Shown here piece by piece: positions 1 to 6,295 of a DNA stretch of 64,000 bases (its first letter is position 1; each line of letters begins with the position of its first letter). Position numbers and translations under genes: made by a program. The DNA lies in NCBI GenBank assembly GCA_902774915.1, contig CACYKH010000003.1, positions 124,001-188,000 of the forward strand, in the 5' to 3' direction. Below the pieces are notes generated by a model. The model ran no database searches, had not been told where the DNA came from, and saw only the letters and a list, made by a program, of their open reading frames with translations. Origin of the DNA: an uncultured Lachnospiraceae bacterium. GTDB lineage: Bacteria > Bacillota > Clostridia > Lachnospirales > Lachnospiraceae.

Positions 1-876
1 TTCCTTGGAGGTAAGTCTCATAACCGTCTTTTCTCCAAATACTGTAGGAAGAATAGAAACACGGACATCAAACTCTTTTCTATCCACTATTATAGTAATA
101 CGACCATCCTGAGGTTTTCTCTTCTCAGCAATGTCCATACCACCAATAATCTTTATACGAGCACTAATAGCAGGAAGGATATTAAGCTCATATGTCATAA
201 CCTGCTTAAGAGCACCATCTATACGGTAACGAACACGAACGTTTGTCTCGAGCGCTTCAATATGAATATCAGATGCTCTTTGTCTAACTCCACCTTCGAT
301 TATCTGATTAACCAGAAGCACGATAGGTGAATTATCTACTTCATCGCTAAATGCATCTGTCTCTTCGCTCGCACCATCACCCATCTCAAGACGATAAGCC
401 TCGGCAGCTTCCATAGCTTCTGCACTACCGTAGAATTTTCCTATTACATTGTCTAAGTCATCTTGGAATGAAAGAAGTGGCTCAACCTGGAGTCCACTAG
501 AAATGCTAATATCATCAACGGCCATAAGGTCCATTGGATCCGCCATTGCCACCTGAAGGATATTAGGATTATCCTCAGCATAGCCTATAGGAATAGCGTG
601 GTACTTTTGTACCAAATCCTTTGATACCAGATTTAAAACACTTTCGTCGATTTGAATAGTTCTGACTTCGCAGTACTCAATACCCATCTGGGTTGTAAGT
701 ACTGTTATAAGAAGTTCTCTGGAGATAAAGCCAAGATCCATGATGATATTACCAAGCATACCACCCTCTTCTTTTTGTTTGGCTAAAGCCTCCTGAAGCT
801 GCTCATCTGTAATAGCGCCAGCTTCTACAAGAAGGTCTCCGATACGAATCTTCTTTCTAGCACCCGTTAGTCGCAT
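1..876 (-). CDS. pilB: Type IV pilus / type II secretion assembly ATPase, PilB/GspE family (C-terminus cut by window edge)
   Basis: The first 292 codons of a GspE/PilB-type ATPase that would power pilus or pseudopilus extension at the inner face of the membrane. The N-terminus carries an MshEN-type domain: two successive copies of the L-G-x-x-hydrophobic...L...Q pattern, beginning RIGDLLVEAG near residue 11 and MLGNIIMDLG near residue 37. In this family such motifs bind cyclic di-GMP. From about residue 180 the start of the ATPase domain is visible (SDIHIEALE, RYRIDG, IAEKRKPQDGRI); the Walker motifs lie beyond the window. ATG at 876 follows GAGGAG at good spacing and a strong promoter at 926-954. 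Family assignment is firm; pilus versus secretion role cannot be decided without the neighbouring genes. Confidence 0.88.
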   Translation of the reverse strand, partial: MRLTGARKKIRIGDLLVEAGAITDEQLQEALAKQKEEGGMLGNIIMDLGFISRELLITVLTTQMGIEYCEVRTIQIDESVLNLVSKDLVQKYHAIPIGYAEDNPNILQVAMADPMDLMAVDDISISSGLQVEPLLSFQDDLDNVIGKFYGSAEAMEAAEAYRLEMGDGASEETDAFSDEVDNSPIVLLVNQIIEGGVRQRASDIHIEALETNVRVRYRIDGALKQVMTYELNILPAISARIKIIGGMDIAEKRKPQDGRITIIVDRKEFDVRVSILPTVFGEKTVMRLTSKE

Positions 877-925
877 ATATACCTCTCCTCATTATTACTT
901 TATGTAACCTACCCATAACATTGAA

Positions 926-954
926 ATTATAACACAGTAAAAAAATCATAGCAA
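926..954 (-). promoter_or_regulatory. Promoter of the PilB-like ATPase gene
   Basis: On the minus strand TTGCTA (949-954) and TATAAT (926-931) are separated by exactly 17 bases, and TGT precedes the -10 box, giving an extended -10. It sits 50 bases upstream of the ATG at 876. No convincing terminator was seen between it and the stop of the U32 gene at 995. Confidence 0.7.
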
Positions 955-994
955 CTCTAAATTATTGCCATATTTTTAACATAAATTGCTATCT

Positions 995-2242
995 TTAATC
1001 TGTACTGTCAGCCCGCAGAATAAGCCCCTCTTTCAGCAGTTTTGAATCACAGTCTAGCTTTACTCTAAGCTTTTGTTTTGGATGAGGAGCAGATTCCATC
1101 TCCTGGCCTCTCTCATCCCAGATATTTAATACTTTGGCTTTCTCGTTTCTGCCATCGATAAGCATTATATCTAACTCATCACCAACCAGGAATTTATTCT
1201 TCTGAATAAACTCTATTGTTCCATCTTCTTTCACTCTATCTATCCTACCCATATATACAGCATTTCTTATATAGGAATTATTATCATAAATCTGATCTTC
1301 TTCTGATGGTTTTCCGTAATAGAACCCTCTTGTGAAGTCTCTCATTGTACAAGCTGATATTTCTTCTTTGTAATGCTCTATCTTAGAATAGTAGAATTCC
1401 GGAGATTCAAAATAATCATCAATAGCCTCTCTATATGTTCTCGCTGTAACAGCAACATAAAGATTAGTCTTCATTCGGCCTTCGACCTTAAATGAATCTA
1501 TACCAGCATCTATAAGGTCAGGAATCTTATCTACCATACAAAGATCTTTTGAGTTAAAGATGTAAGTTCCTCTATCATCCTCTTCTACCGGAAGATACTC
1601 TCCTGGTCGATGTTCTTCTACTACAGCATATTTCCATCTACAAGGATGAGTGCATGCACCTCTATTACCATCTCTTCCCGTAAAGTAATTTGATAAGAGA
1701 CATCTTCCTGAATAGGAAATGCACATAGCTCCGTGCATAAACGCTTCTATCTCTAAACCCTCTGGGATGTTTTCTCTAATCTGTTTTATTTCCTTTAATG
1801 AAAGTTCTCTCGCTGCGACTACTCTCGTTGCTCCCATATCTTTCCAGAACTTATAGGTCATATAGTTTGTATTATTTGCCTGGGTGCTTATATGTATTTC
1901 CGTATCACTTCCTTTTAATATATCTCTGGCAATACTGAAGATACCTGGGTCAGAAATAAGAACAGCATCAACTCCTATTTCTTTTAATTCTTCAAAATAA
2001 TCAGGAGCCTTTTCTATATCTTCATTATGAGCGTATATATTAGTAGTAACATATAACTTTACTCCAGCCTTATGAGCATATTCCAGGCCTTCAATCATTT
2101 CTTCTTTTGTGAAGTTATCTGCCTTTGCTCTAAGACCAAATCTGTTACCACCAATATAAACAGCATCTGCGCCATAATCTACGGCAACCTTTAGAGTTTC
2201 TAGACCGCCAGCTGGGATTAATAATTCTGGTTTTTTATTCAT
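995..2242 (-). CDS. trhP: Peptidase U32 family protein, probable tRNA 5-hydroxyuridine synthesis protein TrhP
   Basis: A U32-family protein of about 415 residues. It opens with the family's PELLIPAGG and has the conserved cysteine cluster MHGAMCISYSGRC followed by ACTHPCRW, which in TrhP/RlhA proteins holds an iron-sulfur cluster. Members supply prephenate-dependent 5-hydroxylation of tRNA wobble uridine. The gene directly follows trmR, the methyltransferase that acts on that hydroxyl, as in the Bacillus yrrM-yrrN-yrrO group, which supports the tRNA role over a protease role. I choose ATG 2242, overlapping the trmR stop by 8 bases, because the family begins at this methionine; a GTG at 2278 would add 12 unconserved residues. 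Only one U32 gene is present, where Bacillus has two. Confidence 0.85.
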   Translation of the reverse strand: MNKKPELLIPAGGLETLKVAVDYGADAVYIGGNRFGLRAKADNFTKEEMIEGLEYAHKAGVKLYVTTNIYAHNEDIEKAPDYFEELKEIGVDAVLISDPGIFSIARDILKGSDTEIHISTQANNTNYMTYKFWKDMGATRVVAARELSLKEIKQIRENIPEGLEIEAFMHGAMCISYSGRCLLSNYFTGRDGNRGACTHPCRWKYAVVEEHRPGEYLPVEEDDRGTYIFNSKDLCMVDKIPDLIDAGIDSFKVEGRMKTNLYVAVTARTYREAIDDYFESPEFYYSKIEHYKEEISACTMRDFTRGFYYGKPSEEDQIYDNNSYIRNAVYMGRIDRVKEDGTIEFIQKNKFLVGDELDIMLIDGRNEKAKVLNIWDERGQEMESAPHPKQKLRVKLDCDSKLLKEGLILRADSTD

Positions 2243-2900
2243 AATTTTCTTTACACACAGAAACTGCAACCCCATCACCTATTGATAGTATTGCAGTCTC
2301 AAGTCTTTCGTCATTTTTTATTCTATATAAATAATCTCTCATTCTGTCATGAATAGTTCTATCTCTTTTCTCTACGAGAAAATGAGATTCAAGAACATCA
2401 CCGTCAGAAAGAATGTTATCTGTAATAATTACTGTTCCTGGATGTGAAAGTCTTAGAGACTCGTCCAAGTAATCCATATACTGCGCCTTAGCCGCATCAA
2501 TAAATACAAAGTCATATGAACCACCTAGACTTTTTAATGACAACGCAGCATCACCTTTGATCAAGTTTATAATACCCATATAATCAGAACTGGAAATATT
2601 ATTTTCAGCCTCAGCAATTCTTTCCTCATCCATTTCACATGTATCGATATGCCAATCATGTGATTGATTAATAGAATTTAAAACTTCTGCTATATATATA
2701 GTAGAATAAGCAACAGCAGTTCCTACCTCTAAAACATTTTTAGGACGCACAATACTGATCATAACTCTCAGAAAATCTGCGGTATCTCTTCTTATAATAG
2801 GAACATCTTTTTCTATAGCTTTTGAATATATATCACCTAAGAGACCTTCATCATCTTTACTGTATGACATTATAAAATCTCTTATTCTGCTATAATCCAT
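2235..2900 (-). CDS. trmR: SAM-dependent O-methyltransferase, probable tRNA 5-hydroxyuridine methyltransferase TrmR
   Basis: A 221-residue class I methyltransferase of the O-methyltransferase family 3 (YrrM/TrmR). The SAM-binding motif VLEVGTAVAYSTIYIAE lies near residues 56-72, an acidic cofactor-binding stretch (DTCEMDEER) near 88, and the catalytic-region FVFIDAAKAQY near 130, all typical of the family. TrmR converts 5-hydroxyuridine in tRNA to 5-methoxyuridine. Placement between the short MltG-like gene (2-base gap upstream) and the U32 gene (overlapping downstream) matches the Bacillus yrrL-yrrM-yrrN order, which is the main reason to prefer tRNA over small catechols as substrate. The family is certain, the substrate inferred from context. 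Confidence 0.85.
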   Translation of the reverse strand: MDYSRIRDFIMSYSKDDEGLLGDIYSKAIEKDVPIIRRDTADFLRVMISIVRPKNVLEVGTAVAYSTIYIAEVLNSINQSHDWHIDTCEMDEERIAEAENNISSSDYMGIINLIKGDAALSLKSLGGSYDFVFIDAAKAQYMDYLDESLRLSHPGTVIITDNILSDGDVLESHFLVEKRDRTIHDRMRDYLYRIKNDERLETAILSIGDGVAVSVCKENYE

Positions 2901-2902
2901 TC

Positions 2903-3466
2903 CTATTCCTCACCACTTTCGGCATCATCTCCACCATCTTCCGGAGTAAAATCGTCACCTTCGGAACCCTCTCCCGCACCTACTTCGGAGTTATCATGTA
3001 TTTCTGTGGCATCCGTTACTGTAGAAACCTGAGTTTTTTTATCTTCCTCATTATCATTAGCAGTTGCGCCACCAGTTATGATGGCAATAATCTCACTGTA
3101 TTTCATCGATGGAGATAATTGATAATTTCCAGCCTTAATCTTGCCACCAACTTCATTTACCTTTATCTTGGCGATCATTACATATTTATTCTTTACAACC
3201 CCTGCATCATATAGAGTACTAGCAATAACACTAGTTGATGAATCCGGCGGAATTGTAACTTCTATAATTTCTTTGCTCTTTATATTCTTTGCTGAATCAT
3301 AGAATATTTCATGAGCAAAATTGAAAGATGCAGAAAAAGCTCTTACGAATATTAGTATTATTATTACATCTACAAAAAGCTGGAATGCATAATAAAGAGC
3401 AACACGTAATCTATTTTCAGTTTTTATTGCTTTTTTTCGTCTACTCTCTTGTGTATAAGCCTTCAT
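2903..3466 (-). CDS. Short MltG-like membrane protein lacking the lytic transglycosylase domain
   Basis: A 187-residue protein with a basic N-terminus (about 1-25), one membrane segment near residues 26-48 (FQLFVDVIIILIFVRAF) and an extracytoplasmic segment near 68-135 resembling the LysM-like N-terminal subdomain of MltG/YceG: VTIPPDSSTSVIASTLYDAG and then KAGNYQLSPSMKYSEI. Full MltG is around 350 residues and continues into a catalytic lytic-transglycosylase domain with an active-site glutamate. Here that is replaced by an acidic, Asp/Glu/Gly-rich tail of about 50 residues ending at a clean stop. The position before trmR is exactly where mltG sits in Bacillus. It may bind glycan or act as a regulator, but cannot be the enzyme as encoded. 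Confidence 0.75.
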   Translation of the reverse strand: MKAYTQESRRKKAIKTENRLRVALYYAFQLFVDVIIILIFVRAFSASFNFAHEIFYDSAKNIKSKEIIEVTIPPDSSTSVIASTLYDAGVVKNKYVMIAKIKVNEVGGKIKAGNYQLSPSMKYSEIIAIITGGATANDNEEDKKTQVSTVTDATEIHDNSEVGAGEGSEGDDFTPEDGGDDAESGEE

Positions 3467-3469
3467 TAA

Positions 3470-3796
3470 TTATTCCTCAAATCTAATGCCATCTGTTACT
3501 TTCGCAATAATCTTTCTTATCAATTTTGATAACGAGCTTTCTGCTCTTAAATATTCATTAACTGTAGAATTATGAAGAAGATCATCATTCTCATAATAAA
3601 TCTTAAGTATCTCATCATACGGATTACCATCCGTGTACTTCATGACATCTTCATATCTTCTCTTAAACTCCATAAGCGAATTATAAAGATCCTCGTTAGC
3701 TTTTATGGAGTTACGTGCAAATATATAATTTTTATATTCTTCAGAGTCAGTAATCATCAGATTAAGATTTCTGCACTCCTCCATAATCTTGTCCAT
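3470..3796 (-). CDS. YlbF/YmcA family regulator
   Basis: A 108-residue all-helical protein of the YlbF/YmcA (Com_YlbF) family, recognised by overall length, an N-terminal helix pair with EECRNLNLMITDSEEYKNY, and a central LMEFKRRYEDV segment. In Bacillus, YlbF, YmcA and YaaT form a complex that steers RNase Y and affects competence, biofilm and sporulation; whether this single homologue does the same is unknown. It starts one base after the RNase J stop codon and is followed 3 bases later by the MltG-like gene, so it is certainly cotranscribed with RNase J. The pairing with a ribonuclease gene suggests a link to mRNA processing, which is inference. Confidence 0.75.
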   Translation of the reverse strand: MDKIMEECRNLNLMITDSEEYKNYIFARNSIKANEDLYNSLMEFKRRYEDVMKYTDGNPYDEILKIYYENDDLLHNSTVNEYLRAESSLSKLIRKIIAKVTDGIRFEE

Positions 3797-3797
3797 A

Positions 3798-5462
3798 CTA
3801 TACCTCTGATATAATTGGAAGTATCATAGGATTCCTCTTAGTACGTTCCCAAAGGAAACCACCCAGATCATCCTTAATACTATTCTTTATCTTATTCCAA
3901 TCAGCATTACCATCTTCAAGACAATTATAGATTGTTTCTGAAACAACATCCTTGCATTGTTCTATAAGTAGTTCTGCTTCTCTCACATATACAAATCCAC
4001 GTGATACAATGTCTGGTCCAGCAAGCACCTGTTTTGAACCACTGTCTAAAGTGATTGCCACAACTATAAGACCGTTCTCGGAAAGATGCTGCCTGTCTCT
4101 AATTACAATGTTTCCAACATCACCAACACCCAAGCCATCAACAAACACTCCATGAGCCGGAACCTTGTCTACAACATCAAAGAACTCTTCTCCTATTTCA
4201 AGAACTTCACCGCATTTAAGTATCTTAACATTCTTCTTTTCTATCCCCATTTCCTGAGCAAGTTCAGCATGCCTCTTAAGATGTCTGTACTCTCCATGAA
4301 CAGGAATAGAATACTTTGGTCTTGTAAGTGCATATATAAGCTTTAATTCTTCCTGGCAGGCATGTCCTGAAACATGCGTATCATGATAAATAACTCTTGC
4401 GCCCTTCTGCTCCAGTTCATTCATAACACGATATACTGATTTCTCATTACCTGGAATAGGGCTAGATGAGAATATAACCACATCTCCATGCTGTATAGAA
4501 ATCTTATTATGAACTGATGCTGCAATACGGGAAAGTGCCGCCATATTTTCACCCTGACTACCAGTAGTAATATAAACCAGCTTTTCGTCAGGATACTCTT
4601 TTGCCTCATCTATGGATATAAGTGTGTTATCAGGAATTTTGAGATAACCAAGCTCGGAAGCTATATTTATTACATTAACCATGCTTCGACCTTCAACTAT
4701 CACTTTCCTGCCATACTTGTAGGCTGAATTTATAATCTGTTGAACCCTGTCTACATTAGAAGCAAATGTAGCAATAATAAGCCTATGATTTCTATTATCA
4801 TCGAAAATATGATCAAAAGTCTTACCAACTGTTTTTTCAGAAGGTGTGTAACCAGGTCTTTCCACATTTGTAGAATCAGCCATAAGAGCAAGAACACCCT
4901 TCTTACCAAGCTCACCAAATCTTTGAAGGTCTATTACGCCTCCAAATACAGGAGTATAGTCAACCTTGAAGTCTCCAGTATGGACTATTATTCCTGCCGG
5001 TGTGTAAATAGCAAGTGCACAGGAATCAGCAATGGAATGATTAGTTCTTATAAACTCTATTCTGAATATTCCTAAATTAATTATCTGCCCATAAGTCACA
5101 ACCTTACGACGGATGTTATCTATCAGTCCATGTTCTGTGAGCTTATAATCAATAAGGCCCATAGTAAGTTTGGTTGTATATATTGGAATATTTATTTCCT
5201 TTTCAATATATGGTATGGCACCTATATGATCCTCATGTCCATGAGTAACAACCATACCTCTTATCTTATCTTTATTATCCTTTAAATAAGTGATATCCGG
5301 TATAACGAGATCAATTCCCAGCATGTCATCATCTGGGAATGAAAGTCCACCGTCTATCACTATGATATCATCCTTATATTCAATAGCAGTAATGTTCATT
5401 CCAATCTGCTCTAAACCACCTAAAGGAATAATCTTTACTGTTTCTTTATTCTCCGAATTCAA
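3798..5462 (-). CDS. rnjA: Ribonuclease J
   Basis: A metallo-beta-lactamase/beta-CASP ribonuclease of about 554 residues, acting in 5'-3' exonucleolytic and endonucleolytic RNA decay. The zinc-binding motif HGHEDHIG lies near residue 70, MADSTNVERPG near 200, the beta-CASP region follows (TTGSQGE near 315), and HVSGHA and PVHGEYRHL sit near 360-390. The first ATG would be at 5489, but it has no ribosome site. TTG at 5462 is preceded by TGGAGG at a 6-base spacing and gives the usual family length, so I take TTG as the start. It follows ruvX closely and is cotranscribed with ylbF. One RNase J gene is seen here; a second may exist elsewhere. Confidence 0.93.
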   Translation of the reverse strand: MNSENKETVKIIPLGGLEQIGMNITAIEYKDDIIVIDGGLSFPDDDMLGIDLVIPDITYLKDNKDKIRGMVVTHGHEDHIGAIPYIEKEINIPIYTTKLTMGLIDYKLTEHGLIDNIRRKVVTYGQIINLGIFRIEFIRTNHSIADSCALAIYTPAGIIVHTGDFKVDYTPVFGGVIDLQRFGELGKKGVLALMADSTNVERPGYTPSEKTVGKTFDHIFDDNRNHRLIIATFASNVDRVQQIINSAYKYGRKVIVEGRSMVNVINIASELGYLKIPDNTLISIDEAKEYPDEKLVYITTGSQGENMAALSRIAASVHNKISIQHGDVVIFSSSPIPGNEKSVYRVMNELEQKGARVIYHDTHVSGHACQEELKLIYALTRPKYSIPVHGEYRHLKRHAELAQEMGIEKKNVKILKCGEVLEIGEEFFDVVDKVPAHGVFVDGLGVGDVGNIVIRDRQHLSENGLIVVAITLDSGSKQVLAGPDIVSRGFVYVREAELLIEQCKDVVSETIYNCLEDGNADWNKIKNSIKDDLGGFLWERTKRNPMILPIISEV

Positions 5463-5494
5463 AACTGTCCTCCAAACTACAGCTGGCATAAGAA

Positions 5495-5920
5495 TCAGCC
5501 ATTAGTCTGTAAATCTAAATATGACTGAAGTATTATTGCAGCAGCCATCTTGTCTATATATTCTTTTCTTGCAGAATTTGCAACCCCTGTTTCCTCTAAA
5601 ATACGATTAGCTTCAACCGTGGTTAGCCTCTCATCAACCTCTATAATTTCCAGACCTGTTCTTCTTGAGAGTTCATCAGCAAAAGCTCGTGTAGTTTCTA
5701 CTCTTTCACCCTCTGTACCGTTCATGTTGAGAGGTCTTCCAATCACAATCTTTTCAACATTATACTCACTAATAAGAGCTTCTATCCTTTGATAAGTTTT
5801 TCTGAGCTTATTTGCACGTTCTCTTTCTATTGTTTCAATAGGCTGTGCTGTTACAAGCAGCTCATCAGAAATAGCTACACCGACTGTTTTGTCGCCATAG
5901 TCAAGCCCCATAACTCTCAT
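5495..5920 (-). CDS. ruvX: Holliday junction resolvase-like protein RuvX (YqgF)
   Basis: A 141-residue RNase H-fold protein of the YqgF/RuvX family, implicated in pre-16S rRNA 5'-end maturation and proposed as a Holliday junction resolvase. Visible landmarks are the N-terminal MGLDYGDKTVGVAISD with its catalytic aspartate, VIGRPLNMNGTEG near residue 60, and the conserved VDERLTTVEA near 97. The length is normal for the family. The start codon shares its first base with the last base of the ireB stop, and the ireB-ruvX order is standard in Firmicutes, where alaS usually lies upstream; here alaS is absent from this position. Confidence 0.93.
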   Translation of the reverse strand: MRVMGLDYGDKTVGVAISDELLVTAQPIETIERERANKLRKTYQRIEALISEYNVEKIVIGRPLNMNGTEGERVETTRAFADELSRRTGLEIIEVDERLTTVEANRILEETGVANSARKEYIDKMAAAIILQSYLDLQTNG

Positions 5921-6186
5921 TATTTGAGTCTCGTTTCTATATAGTTTTCCATTAACAGTTCAAGAATCTCATCACGCTCTGCCTTCATAATAAGACTACG
6001 TGCACCCTTGTAGCTGGTAATATATGTTGGATCTCCACTCATTATATATCCAACAATCTGGTTTACTGGATTGTAACCTTTTTCAGAAAGCGCCTCATAA
6101 ACTTCAGAAATAATATCTGACACTTCTATGGTGTACTCTCTCTCAAGATTTACATCCTGTGTATGTTGATTTTCAAAATTTCCCAT
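5920..6186 (-). CDS. ireB: IreB family regulatory phosphoprotein
   Basis: An 88-residue protein of the DUF965/IreB family (Bacillus YrzL), with the conserved core GYNPVNQIVGYIMSGDPTYITS and a C-terminal RDEILELLMENYI helix. In Enterococcus faecalis IreB is phosphorylated on threonines by the PASTA kinase IreK and dampens cephalosporin resistance; the N-terminal segment here also contains a threonine (NQHTQDVN). A PASTA kinase and its phosphatase are encoded 22 kb away at 28993-31923, so substrate and enzyme are unlinked but in the same window. It is the first gene of the ruvX-RNase J operon, behind the promoter at 6230-6258. Confidence 0.92.
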   Translation of the reverse strand: MGNFENQHTQDVNLEREYTIEVSDIISEVYEALSEKGYNPVNQIVGYIMSGDPTYITSYKGARSLIMKAERDEILELLMENYIETRLK

Positions 6187-6229
6187 ACTTTATTCCCTTC
6201 GTTTTCCGAAACTAATTACATACAGAGTT

Positions 6230-6258
6230 ATAATACTCTATTTATAGGTAAATTTCAA
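6230..6258 (-). promoter_or_regulatory. ireB: Promoter of the ireB-ruvX-rnj operon
   Basis: On the minus strand TTGAAA (6253-6258) and TATTAT (6230-6235) are separated by exactly 17 bases, about 45 bases upstream of the ireB ATG. The -35 box lies in the tail of the preceding terminator (6257-6288), so the two transcription units are packed end to end. Confidence 0.65.
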
Positions 6259-6288
6259 GGAAAAGCCACACCTTACACCAGGTGTGGC
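6257..6288 (-). terminator. Intrinsic terminator after the YidC/sulfatase fusion gene
   Basis: Perfect 8-base stem GCCACACC/GGTGTGGC (6265-6272 with 6281-6288) and an 8-base loop. On the minus strand the stem is followed by TTTTCCTT. It begins 8 bases after the stop codon at 6296. Confidence 0.85.
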
Positions 6289-6295
6289 CTTACAA

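Noticed and set aside
995-2242. U32 gene product as a collagenase-type protease
   Set aside because: The iron-sulfur cysteine cluster and the adjacent trmR point to tRNA hydroxylation; protease evidence for the family is weak.
3572-5505. Open frames on the plus strand opposite ylbF and RNase J
   Set aside because: They are antisense shadows: no ribosome sites, no family similarity, and low-complexity or unbalanced composition. The same holds for all other plus-strand frames in the window.
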